Source: Roseimaritima multifibrata
GTDB lineage: Bacteria > Planctomycetota > Planctomycetia > Pirellulales > Pirellulaceae
Assembly: GCF_007741495.1 (NCBI RefSeq)
Contig: NZ_CP036262.1
Span: forward strand, 1-64,000
Direction of reading: 5' to 3'
DNA length: 64,000 nt
Part shown: positions 9,367 through 17,403 of the stretch, piece by piece
How positions within the stretch are numbered: position 1 is the stretch's first letter
Layout: the number at the start of each line of letters is the position of its first letter
The notes under the pieces: model-generated
Told to the model about the DNA's origin: nothing
The model's database searches: none
What the model saw: only the letters and a program-made list of their open reading frames with translations
Position numbers and translations under genes: made by a program

Positions 9367-9585
9367 GGATGAAATAGCAAAGAGGCATGGGGGTAGCTGC
9401 CAGTTGTTGCCCCGGACCGGGACAAGCCCGGCGGAAGCAAACTAGCCAACTCCCAAAAGCGCAACATCAAAACTTACGCAGCGGGTTGGGATCTTTCGAT
9501 ATCTTGCCGTACAGCAGCAACCGTCACGCTCTCCGCAAAACGCGACACGAAAAGATCCACCAGCTTCGCAGTATTCAATCCAATG

Positions 9586-9622
9586 AAAAAACGCCCGTTG
9601 GTTTCCCAGCGGGCGTTTTTTT
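9586..9622. terminator. Strong bidirectional intrinsic terminator
   Basis: An AACGCCCGTTGG arm and a CCAGCGGGCGTT arm form a 12-bp stem with one wobble pair and a short loop. The hairpin is flanked by an A-run on the left and a T-run on the right, so it can terminate transcription from both sides. It lies about 35 bases beyond the stop of the large secretin gene. Confidence 0.85.
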
Positions 9623-9655
9623 GCTTTAAGCAGAGATCAAAAGCTCTTCACGCGG

Positions 9656-12600
9656 TTAGCGTGTTGGATCGAATCCAGTTTGAGCGATTTCCTCTTCTTC
9701 CTGAATGATGATACGTGGAGTCACCATCAGCATCAGGCTGGAAGCGTCACGACCAATCGCCGTGTTGCGGAACAGACGGTTGATGTACGGCAGCTTGCTC
9801 ATGATTGGCAAACCACGTTCACCGCGGCCTTCTCGCAAACGTTTGATTCCACCCAACAGGATCGTTCCTCCGTCCGGTACGCTAACGGTTGTGTTCACGC
9901 TAGTGAACGCAAACGTCGGCAACTGAACGGTCGAACCTTGGGTGATTCTTTCGTCTTCATCTTCTTCGACCGGTTCCCCAGTATCGGGGTCGGTCGTCGT
10001 GCTAGACGAACGCGTGGTGCTGCTACCGGTGTAAGTGAATGTATCGACGTCTCCGATCTGACTGAAGAACGGTACCAGAGTCAGGCGTACGAATCGTTTG
10101 TCATCGCTGACAACCGCTTGCACATTCAGTTCGGTACCTTCGTTCAAGACCACGATGATCGGCTGTTGAGCGACAGCAAAGTCACCGACAACCGGCGAGA
10201 TACTAGTCACAAACGGTCGTTGTGAAACGTCTTGGATCGAAGCCGATTGACCGTCAAACAAAGTCACCTTTGGTGCCTGCATCACGTTCGTTCGGTTGTC
10301 CCCTTGGGCTGCTTGGATAAAGAAGAAGGCTTCAATATCACTCAGAATTGCAAATCCAAAGGTACTTAACGCTCCAGGGTCAACGCCACCGAAAATCGGC
10401 GAGACATTGAAGTTCTGGTTAGCGAATTTAATGTCAAAGTCGGACGTGAACTGACCGTTTGGACCAGCCAAACCGACAGATACCGAGGACCCACTATCAT
10501 CAGCAGGCAGGATGCCGCCAGTGTTGTCATCGATCGAGAAGTCAAAGTCGACACCGATTTGTTCGAAGAACGAATCCGATAGCGAGATGAAGCGAACTTC
10601 AATCGTGACCTGGAGGTTCTGCAGACGACGCAAGCTGGCAAGCAGTTCCAAAATTTGGTCGTGCACGTCACTCGTCGTACTGATGACAAGGCTTAGGTTT
10701 TGATAATAGGGGGCCATCGTACTGGGGCCACCCATCGTGTCTTCCCAAGTCTCAGGAGCAATCGTTGTCTGAATCAACTGCATGATTGAACCAAAGTCAG
10801 CCAACGACCCTGCACCCGATGCACCACGCATTGGATTGGATCCGCTGCCAGGCATCATTGGGGACATCCCGTTGCCGTACTGAGCCAAAACGTTGGGGTT
10901 TTGGTTTGCCAGTGCTGGTTGAGGACCGCCCGCATTAGCGTGCATTCCCATTGCGGAAACCGGCATCACTTGAACATTGGTTGATGCGGTTGTCATCTGG
11001 TAGGCAGCCCGCAAGGCTCCCGCCAATCCATCTTCATAACTGGTTGTGAAGTTCGGGATCGGAGTCACCAAGTCGGCAACCTTATAGGTTTTGACAATCA
11101 TCTTCCCACGTTTCACTTCGTTGGTCGTGATCTGTAGGACTTCGTTTCCGATGGTGTAGGTCAATTCGAATTGGCCAAGGATCAGATCCAGGGCACTCTT
11201 CAGCGAGATCGGTCGAGTCAGGTCCAGGGTGACTGGAGTGCTGCTATCGACTCGAGCAACGGCCAAAGCTTTCTCATCGACGAACATTGGAATCCCGGTG
11301 ACCATTTCTAAGGTCTTGAGGACTTCACCAAGTGGTTGGTTGCGAAATTTGACATCGACTTCCGTGGAAAGCAGACGTTTGATCTCTTGTTCCGCAGGGC
11401 TCATCTTGTCGTTTAGATTGCTTAGCCCAAGACGTGCTTCGGAAAGGGAGGCCCATTCGTCAGCGTCCATGAAGCCCACCGATTGATCGGGAGCAAGCAT
11501 GTCAAGGTTTTGAGCATCCTGAAGCTGCGTGATAAACGCATCTTCATTGTTGTCTTGGATCTCTTTCGCAATCCGGCGACGGACCTGGATCTGACTGACG
11601 CGGAACATCTGAGTTCCAATCGTCGAATCAGGGCTAAGGGCTTTCACCTGTTTGGCGATAACCTGAGCTTCAGCAAACCGTTGCTCCGACATCAACTGGT
11701 CAAACGTCTGGACCTTTTCGGCGATCAAATCGTCGATTTCAAGACGTTCACTTCGTTCGTTTTCAAGATCCGTACGGACCTGTTCGTTGCGAATGTCCAG
11801 TTCAATATCGGCTCGATTTTCTTCAACATACTTCTGCTGTTCGCGAATCGCACGGTCGACCATGGCCAACAACGTTTGCTTAGCGGAAGCGTCGACATCG
11901 GCGTCGACAACGTTCTTGCGTAGTTGATTGATCCGATCGAGTGCATCGAGAGGTTTTTCAATTCGGTCTTTGTAGGCGACACCCAGTTCACTGGTTACCT
12001 GACGGTACAGCCGTTGGCGATTCGCCAAAGTCTCTTGATCGACTTGATCAAGGGGTGACAACGCTTCCTGACTGTTGTTCGCAGAAGCAATCGGCTGCTG
12101 CATCAGTTGTAATTTCGCCTGTAGCTGACTTCGGATGGCCGAATCCAGTTGGGCTTCGTGTTGCCAAGCTTGAACAAACAAGCGGCGAGCCTCTTCACGG
12201 TTGCCCGCGGAAAGAGCGTCGACTCCCTGTTGGTAAAGCTGTGCTCCCACGCTTTCGGTTCCCGGAGGAGGCGAAAGTCGCGATGGTTCGGTTGCCTGAG
12301 CCGGGGTGGCGGCTGCGGGGCCCGAATTTGAACTGCTGTAGTCCGCACGCTGAATGTCTCCTGCAGAGCCAGTTGCTCCAGCAATCGGTGCGGTCGCACC
12401 TGCCTGCTGAACTGGATAAGGATTCATGTCACCGGCGGAACCGGTTGCACGACGTTTGGCGGCAGCTTCGACGTCAAGCGTTAGCTTGCCGATCGCTGAA
12501 CGCATTGCAGAACTTTCTGCAGGCGTCAGTTGGATCTGCTTCGCTTGATTGGTCTTTTGCATCGCCGTTGCAATGTCGCCCTTGTCGTAAGCCATTCGAG

Positions 12601-12985
12601 CTTGAGCGATCAGGCTGGCAACTTGTTGTTGACCAGTTGTCGCGGGGGCTCCAACGGCAGGCAGCATGTTGGCGTCGATGCCAGCTTGCAAAAGGACTTG
12701 GCGGAGTTTTTCAGCATTCGCTTTCAAACCTGGCTCTTGAGCTGCCAAAGCAGCCACTTGACGATAGCTTCCAACCGCAGACACAAGGTCGCGGTTTTGC
12801 AATGCAACTTGTGCATTGCCTAACATTGTTTGACCACGCACCAGTGATGACTCACTGGTTTGGGGCGGCATGACCAACGGGGAACCCGGGGGTTCTACCG
12901 CGGTCGCTTGGGGCGCTTGGTAGGTGAGGACCGCAGCACATGCAGCAGCTACCAACCAAATTCTGTGTTTCGTAGTCCCAGTCAA
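9656..12985 (-). CDS. Very large secretin (GspD/PilQ superfamily) with long N-terminal region
   Basis: Secretins form outer-membrane gates for type II secretion or type IV pili. The 1109-residue product starts with a basic segment and a hydrophobic signal region (IWLVAAACAAVLTYQA). About 450 Ala/Gln-rich helical residues follow, including TPR-like stretches. Next come a STN-like domain (about 580-650) and an N-domain. The C-terminal secretin domain has VPDGGTILLGGIKRLREG and ends in LMLMVTPRIIIQEEEE. I chose the TTG at 12985 because an AAGGAG ribosome-binding site sits 7 bases upstream; a longer frame to 13054 lacks one. It is roughly 400 residues longer than the secretin at 49.6 kb. No secretion gene is adjacent, so its partner system is unknown. 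Confidence 0.85.
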   Translation of the reverse strand: MTGTTKHRIWLVAAACAAVLTYQAPQATAVEPPGSPLVMPPQTSESSLVRGQTMLGNAQVALQNRDLVSAVGSYRQVAALAAQEPGLKANAEKLRQVLLQAGIDANMLPAVGAPATTGQQQVASLIAQARMAYDKGDIATAMQKTNQAKQIQLTPAESSAMRSAIGKLTLDVEAAAKRRATGSAGDMNPYPVQQAGATAPIAGATGSAGDIQRADYSSSNSGPAAATPAQATEPSRLSPPPGTESVGAQLYQQGVDALSAGNREEARRLFVQAWQHEAQLDSAIRSQLQAKLQLMQQPIASANNSQEALSPLDQVDQETLANRQRLYRQVTSELGVAYKDRIEKPLDALDRINQLRKNVVDADVDASAKQTLLAMVDRAIREQQKYVEENRADIELDIRNEQVRTDLENERSERLEIDDLIAEKVQTFDQLMSEQRFAEAQVIAKQVKALSPDSTIGTQMFRVSQIQVRRRIAKEIQDNNEDAFITQLQDAQNLDMLAPDQSVGFMDADEWASLSEARLGLSNLNDKMSPAEQEIKRLLSTEVDVKFRNQPLGEVLKTLEMVTGIPMFVDEKALAVARVDSSTPVTLDLTRPISLKSALDLILGQFELTYTIGNEVLQITTNEVKRGKMIVKTYKVADLVTPIPNFTTSYEDGLAGALRAAYQMTTASTNVQVMPVSAMGMHANAGGPQPALANQNPNVLAQYGNGMSPMMPGSGSNPMRGASGAGSLADFGSIMQLIQTTIAPETWEDTMGGPSTMAPYYQNLSLVISTTSDVHDQILELLASLRRLQNLQVTIEVRFISLSDSFFEQIGVDFDFSIDDNTGGILPADDSGSSVSVGLAGPNGQFTSDFDIKFANQNFNVSPIFGGVDPGALSTFGFAILSDIEAFFFIQAAQGDNRTNVMQAPKVTLFDGQSASIQDVSQRPFVTSISPVVGDFAVAQQPIIVVLNEGTELNVQAVVSDDKRFVRLTLVPFFSQIGDVDTFTYTGSSTTRSSSTTTDPDTGEPVEEDEDERITQGSTVQLPTFAFTSVNTTVSVPDGGTILLGGIKRLREGRGERGLPIMSKLPYINRLFRNTAIGRDASSLMLMVTPRIIIQEEEEIAQTGFDPTR

Positions 12986-13185
12986 CGCGACACTCCTTCT
13001 TCGCGGTTGTGTTGGTGCAGCCTGTCCACGCGCGACAATTGCGAATTGCGGCAAGCTTGCCCGTTCTCATTCTCCGTCACCACAAACCATCCATGGTTGC
13101 AATAACGAGTTGCTCGGGGGGGAGTACCAATCCGCGGGCAGACCCGTCAAGGCCGGTTTTTTAGAAAGTGGGGAAAAACCCGTTT

Positions 13186-14211
13186 CTATCGGATTTGAAT
13201 TCTCAGCAGATAACTGTCCGCAGTGATGTAAAGCCAGTTTTGTTTGCGATTTGGCCCACCAAGCGTACAGTTGCTGGTTTTTTGTCCCGTTAGTATGCGC
13301 CCCAATAATTTCCCCTCCGGAGAGAAAACATAGATCCCACCGGGACCGCTGCCCCAAATATGGCCGCTTTCAGAAACGGTCAGCCCATCGGGTAACCCAG
13401 GCAACTTGCCGACCTGGTCGGTGGCGTCATGCATGACCGTTCCCGCCCCCAAGGAACCATCGGCGGCGATCGGGAAAGACATCCAAATCGCATTGCTGGG
13501 ATCGCTCTGAGCCACGTAAAGCGTTTTCTCATCAGGGGATATCCCAATCCCATTGGGACGTTCGAGCTGTTTGCTACCCAACTGGAGCGTACCGTCGGTT
13601 GATAGACGGTAGACGCCACAGAAATCGAGTTCGCGGCGATGGTCGTCGGCTCGCTCGGGTAAGCCATACGGTGGATCGGTGAAATAGATGTTTCCTTTGG
13701 AATCGACAACCAGGTCGTTCGGACTGTTCAGCCGTTTTCCCTGATAGGCATCGACCAATGTTCGTTTACCGCCATCTTTGGTCAGGACCGATAGCCGCCG
13801 GTCACCATGTTCGCATGCTAGCAATTGGCCTTTGCTGTCGAGTGCCAATCCATTGCTTCCCGGTTCCAACCCGTAATAGGTTGTCCCGGTGTAGCCGCTG
13901 GGCTGCATGAAGCGAGAAATTCCGGTGTTGGGATCCCAGCGGAAAATGGTGTTCCGGGGAATGTCCGAGAACAGCAGATGCCCAGCGTCTGGATTGTCTT
14001 GGTCAGTGACCCAGACGGGTCCTTCGGTCCAGGTAAATCCACTTGCCAGGACTTCGATTTTTGCAGAGGAGTCAAGGACAGCATCAAGTGCCGGATCGAG
14101 ACGTTCGATCTGCCCCATGGTTTGCGGAGTCTGAGCATGGGCCGGTGATTTCAGGCCGAGCAACGAACCGATGAACAGCAACCAAACCACCGCAGAAAAT
14201 CGCATTCGCAT
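13186..14211 (-). CDS. Secreted SMP-30/gluconolactonase-like protein
   Basis: Members of this family are six-bladed beta-propeller lactonases that hydrolyse sugar lactones. The 341-residue product has a clear signal peptide ending in PAHA (about residue 26), so it is exported. Family motifs are visible: FTWTEGPVWV with the metal-binding Glu, the GSNGLALDSKGQLLACEHGD segment, LNSPNDLVVDSKGNIYFTDP and RPNGIGISPDEKTLYVAQ. Substrate is not predictable from sequence. Secreted lactonases of this kind are frequent in planctomycetes and fit a polysaccharide-degrading lifestyle. It lies 200 bases upstream (in its transcription sense) of the large secretin gene, probably as a separate unit. Confidence 0.88.
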   Translation of the reverse strand: MRMRFSAVVWLLFIGSLLGLKSPAHAQTPQTMGQIERLDPALDAVLDSSAKIEVLASGFTWTEGPVWVTDQDNPDAGHLLFSDIPRNTIFRWDPNTGISRFMQPSGYTGTTYYGLEPGSNGLALDSKGQLLACEHGDRRLSVLTKDGGKRTLVDAYQGKRLNSPNDLVVDSKGNIYFTDPPYGLPERADDHRRELDFCGVYRLSTDGTLQLGSKQLERPNGIGISPDEKTLYVAQSDPSNAIWMSFPIAADGSLGAGTVMHDATDQVGKLPGLPDGLTVSESGHIWGSGPGGIYVFSPEGKLLGRILTGQKTSNCTLGGPNRKQNWLYITADSYLLRIQIR

Positions 14212-14336
14212 ATCGTCGCCTTCAATTCAAATGGGGGGAAACAAGTTGTCCCCCCAATTGTAATCGATCTCAATAGCCATTCGGGCTCGGAGCCGAACCC
14301 AATGAATTTGATTTTTGGCTTTTGATGCTTGGCTTC

Positions 14337-15620
14337 TTAACCGTCGAAACGTCCCAGACAAAGCGTGACGTTCTGGCCGCCGAACCCAAAGCTGTTGTTC
14401 AATGCGTAGCGAACTTTGCCAGGGCGTGCTTCGTTTGGAATGTAGTCCAGGTCGCAAAGAGGATCTGGAGTGTGGTAGTTGATCGTTGGAGGCAGAACGG
14501 AATCACGGATCGTCAGCAGGCAGACGATCATCTCGGTGACTCCTGCAGCGGCAATCAGGTGTCCCATCATGCTTTTGGTACTGCTGATCGGGACGTTGGG
14601 AGCATCGTCACCAAAGACGGTTCGGCAGGCCAGCGTTTCAACCTTGTCGTTGACGGTTGTACTGGTTCCATGAGCGTTTACGTAGCCGATATCCGATGGG
14701 TTTAGGCCGGCATCTTTGATCGACATCCGCATACTCGCGATTCCGCCATGACCATCGGGCGGGATATCGGTAATTCGGTAGGCGTCGGCCGTCGTTCCGT
14801 AACCGAGGACCTCTCCGTAGATGGTGGCTCCACGTTTCCGGGCATGTTCCAGTTCTTCCAGGATTACCATTGCGGACCCTTCACCGAGAACGAACCCGTC
14901 GCGGGTCGCATCAAACGGCCGACTGGCGGTCGTGGGGTCATCATTCCGCTCGCTAAGTGCCGTCAGCAAATTGAATCCGGTGACACCAAACGGATGGATC
15001 ATGCTATGCGTTCCGCCGGAAAGCATCACATCGGCGTCTCCGCGGCGGATGATTTCGGTCGCTTCGCCAACCGCTTGGCTGCTGGCTGCACAGGCGGTCA
15101 AGCAGTTGTAGTTTGGTCCCTGGGCATTAAACATTCCAGCCAGGTGGGCCGCTGGCATGTTTGGTTCTTGTTCCAATTCCATCGCGGGATTCAGGGTGCG
15201 TAGCCCTTCGCGAATGAATTCGGTCGCGTTGTATTCGCCACTTTTGAGGGCGGCGGACATCATGTTGGCAAACGCGGAGAAATCTTGGTTTCCTTCGCCG
15301 CTGCCCATGTAGATTCCGAAACGCGTCGGATCGATTTCGACATCTTGGATGCCACTATCGGCGACCGCTTGCTTGGCAGCACCCGCGGCAAATTTGGTGT
15401 GGCGGCCGCGATATTTCCATTCTTCAGCCGATTCACCGGAGTCCGTGATATCCCAATTTTTCACTTCAGCTGAAATTTTGGTTGGGAATCCGCTGGCATC
15501 GAACAGCGTGGTGTAACCGACGCCGCTTTCTCCCTTTTGAAGACGGGACCAAACAGTGTTTACGTCATGACCCATGGGGTTGATCATGCCGATACCGGTG
15601 ACAACGACTCGACGACGCAT
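14337..15620 (-). CDS. Beta-ketoacyl-ACP synthase (KAS II/FabF type)
   Basis: This enzyme condenses an acyl chain with malonyl-ACP. The 427 residues carry the complete Cys-His-His triad: C177 in CLTACAASSQ, H317 in VNAHGTST and H354 in KSMMGHLIAAAG. The FGFGGQN tail motif is also present. It is the last gene of a leftward set: FabZ, ACP, FabZ-like, ketosynthase. I use fabF-like rather than the symbol, because the adjacent long ACP and divergent dehydratase suggest a specialised pathway and not necessarily housekeeping synthesis. The ATG at 15620 is preferred over a TTG seven codons upstream, because MRRRVVVTG is the standard N-terminus. Confidence 0.92.
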   Translation of the reverse strand: MRRRVVVTGIGMINPMGHDVNTVWSRLQKGESGVGYTTLFDASGFPTKISAEVKNWDITDSGESAEEWKYRGRHTKFAAGAAKQAVADSGIQDVEIDPTRFGIYMGSGEGNQDFSAFANMMSAALKSGEYNATEFIREGLRTLNPAMELEQEPNMPAAHLAGMFNAQGPNYNCLTACAASSQAVGEATEIIRRGDADVMLSGGTHSMIHPFGVTGFNLLTALSERNDDPTTASRPFDATRDGFVLGEGSAMVILEELEHARKRGATIYGEVLGYGTTADAYRITDIPPDGHGGIASMRMSIKDAGLNPSDIGYVNAHGTSTTVNDKVETLACRTVFGDDAPNVPISSTKSMMGHLIAAAGVTEMIVCLLTIRDSVLPPTINYHTPDPLCDLDYIPNEARPGKVRYALNNSFGFGGQNVTLCLGRFDG

Positions 15621-15665
15621 GGCAAATGACGGATGGGGCAAGCGGAAAGGAGGGTAAAACGTTAT

Positions 15666-16172
15666 TTACAAGTTTGACGAGATAGCCAAAGGCTGTCCAT
15701 CGGCATCGACAGCGACATGAAACAGTTTCATCAGCCGAAGCATGACCAGCAGATCGCCATCTTCAAAGAGCGATTGGTCGCCAAAGCGTTTTTCATCCAA
15801 GAAAGCAAACATTAAATCGATCTCGGCCTGCAATTCACCGTTGATATGGCTGGTGCATCGGCAGGTTGCCCCTTGTTCTTGGACAAAATCCAACTGAGCC
15901 GCATACTCCAGCTGATCGCCAGGCTGAGCTAATTGGTGGTAGACCGCTTTGTTTACCTTCGCCAAGACGACACGTTTCTTGAAATCAAAGTGCTCCGCAA
16001 CCAAGATTCCGCTCAATTGAGCGATCCCTTCGATGATCAGCGTTGGCGGGAGGAACGGGTGCCCGGGCGAATAATTGTCGATCGCCTCCTCGTCCAAGGC
16101 CACATTTTTAATCCCCTTGGCATGACTGCCGCTCTGGAATTCGGTAAAGCGGTCAAGCCACAGCCAACGCAT
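15666..16172 (-). CDS. FabZ-like hotdog protein lacking the catalytic His
   Basis: The 168-residue product aligns with the canonical FabZ encoded two genes upstream, with the same spacing. The catalytic Glu is kept at E48 (LIIEGIAQ). The catalytic His at position 34 of the neighbour (DHFPRFPVMPG) is replaced by Tyr here (NYSPGHPFLPP). A His four residues later (H38) might substitute, or the protein might be a non-catalytic partner or a different hotdog enzyme such as a thioesterase. It lies 45 bases upstream of the ketosynthase and is separated from the ACP gene by a terminator hairpin. Role in acyl-chain modification is inferred from context. Confidence 0.8.
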   Translation of the reverse strand: MRWLWLDRFTEFQSGSHAKGIKNVALDEEAIDNYSPGHPFLPPTLIIEGIAQLSGILVAEHFDFKKRVVLAKVNKAVYHQLAQPGDQLEYAAQLDFVQEQGATCRCTSHINGELQAEIDLMFAFLDEKRFGDQSLFEDGDLLVMLRLMKLFHVAVDADGQPLAISSNL

Positions 16173-16213
16173 GGGAATTCACTTCAAAAAAGAAACAACT
16201 GAAAAAGTGCATA

Positions 16214-16266
16214 TCTCAAAGAAGAAAAAAGGTGCCTTGGGCATATCACCAAATGCCCAGGCACCT
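16214..16266 (-). terminator. Intrinsic terminator between ACP and FabZ-like genes
   Basis: Arms at 16230-16244 and 16253-16266 (AGGTGCC...GGGCAT against its complement) pair over 14 positions with one bulge. On the minus strand the hairpin is followed by a T-rich tract, complementary to 16214-16229. It should end or attenuate transcription coming from the FabZ-ACP pair before the FabZ-like and ketosynthase genes. Confidence 0.85.
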
Positions 16267-16292
16267 GTTACTTCAGATCATGTGGCAGCGAA

Positions 16293-16679
16293 CTAAGCCG
16301 CTTTGGATTTGACGTACGAGCACATGTCTTGAACGGTCAACAAGTTGCCGAAATCTTGGACACGTGGGTTTTTTTCGAAGTTTTCGAGGTTTGCCCAAGG
16401 CATACGTCGCTTCAATTCCAACAATCCCTCAGGGGTGACCTTGCCGTCATCGACGTAGGTGCTGTTGGTAAGAATGTCTTCTGGCCAAAGTTCTTCACGA
16501 GGAATCTGGATATCGAAAGCTTTTTCTAGTTTGAAAACGATGTCCAAGAAATCGATCGATTCAGCACCTAAATCGCCAACCAAAGTCGCTTCAGGAGTGA
16601 CTTCGTCTTCGTCAACGCCCAATGCGTCTTCTAGGGCTTCGCGAACCTTGGCGAAAATTTCTTCGTCGGTGTGTGCCAT
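16293..16679 (-). CDS. Acyl carrier protein with long insertion
   Basis: ACPs carry the growing acyl chain on a phosphopantetheine attached to Ser. The attachment site is S41 in GDLGAESIDFLDIVFKLE, where AES replaces the usual DSL. The 128-residue product is about 50 residues longer than a standard ACP. The extra segment (about 62-110, including LLELKRRMPWANLENFEK) separates helix III from the last helix. Such long ACPs suggest a dedicated pathway and not bulk fatty-acid synthesis. It is downstream of the canonical FabZ gene and followed by a terminator. Start at ATG 16679, with an AGGA sequence about 9 bases upstream; an in-frame TTG precedes it. Confidence 0.92.
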   Translation of the reverse strand: MAHTDEEIFAKVREALEDALGVDEDEVTPEATLVGDLGAESIDFLDIVFKLEKAFDIQIPREELWPEDILTNSTYVDDGKVTPEGLLELKRRMPWANLENFEKNPRVQDFGNLLTVQDMCSYVKSKAA

Positions 16680-16732
16680 CAAATCGTTCCTGCAAAGAGG
16701 GAAATTGTACGTAAACGAGTATCTAGGAAGGG

Positions 16733-17230
16733 TTACGCTGTTGTGGAAGCTTCATCCAAAGAAAATTGATCGCCAAACAGTTCAGTGAATTGCTTTTTGA
16801 TCCTTTCACGAATGTAAGCATCGGTTCCTAACCGTGCGTCATCCCCAGTCGATTGCTTTTTCATAACCAAGCGAGCGGAAACCGTGGTGCGGTCCCCTTT
16901 CGCTGCAGTTGCCTTGACCGTGATCAACGATCCATCTGTCTTAATTAATTCGGCAGTAATCTGGAGTGTCTCGCCCGGAGTTAAAAAATCTCCGAATTTG
17001 ACGCTTTTCGCTTCGTGCAAAACAATTAATGGACTCTCGAATCGATCTCCCGTGCGGATCATCCAGATCGCCGCTTGATGCAAGGCTTCCAGCATCATGA
17101 CGCCCGGCATGACCGGAAAACGCGGGAAATGGTCTAGTAAATAGTCTTCATCGGCTCGCAATGTCCGCGTCGCGACCAATTTACTACCGGGAACAAGTTC
17201 GGTGATTTTGTCCAGCTGGCGGTAACGCAT
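16733..17230 (-). CDS. fabZ: 3-hydroxyacyl-ACP dehydratase (FabZ family)
   Basis: FabZ removes water from 3-hydroxyacyl-ACP. The 165-residue product has the canonical catalytic motif DHFPRFPVMPGVMMLEA, with H34 and E48 in place. The C-terminal 30 residues are Lys/Asp-rich and extend beyond the hotdog fold. It is the first gene of the leftward set FabZ - ACP - FabZ-like - ketosynthase. It is divergent from proB, with about 170 bases between that must hold both promoters. Whether it is the cell's main FabZ or belongs to a specialised acyl pathway cannot be told from the sequence. Confidence 0.9.
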   Translation of the reverse strand: MRYRQLDKITELVPGSKLVATRTLRADEDYLLDHFPRFPVMPGVMMLEALHQAAIWMIRTGDRFESPLIVLHEAKSVKFGDFLTPGETLQITAELIKTDGSLITVKATAAKGDRTTVSARLVMKKQSTGDDARLGTDAYIRERIKKQFTELFGDQFSLDEASTTA

Positions 17231-17403
17231 AAACGGATTTCGGATTGGATAAAGAATTAAGGAACGCCATAGAATACTTAGACCTCATACCTTCCTCAAC
17301 CGGCCTTTTCGTTTCCCTCCACTTTGCCAATCCGACTGAGGCCCTCAAAATAGGTTCGAAGTTCTTCATCTGTCAGTGACTCTTACTCCCCCTAATTAAG
17401 CAA

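Larger units (their letters stand above)
9071..9655. other. Non-coding region with nested inverted repeats and a terminator
   Basis: This is 585 bases without a supported gene, between the response regulator and the convergent large secretin gene. It contains a 48-bp perfect palindrome (9319-9366). Outer arms at 9282-9296 and 9392-9406 are complementary at 14 of 15 positions. Less perfect complementarity extends outward to about 9257 and 9440. A terminator hairpin lies at 9586-9622. An open frame across 9158-9445 reads through the palindrome and is not credible. Confidence 0.7.

Noticed and set aside
9158-9445. Open frame across the palindrome
   Set aside because: Its sequence is dominated by the inverted repeat and no ribosome-binding site precedes it.
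11941-12873. 310-codon plus-strand open frame inside the large secretin gene
   Set aside because: Antisense shadow; the secretin frame has a signal, domains and an excellent ribosome-binding site.
17184-17369. 61-codon minus-strand open frame upstream of fabZ
   Set aside because: It overlaps the fabZ start, has no ribosome-binding site, and no recognisable content.
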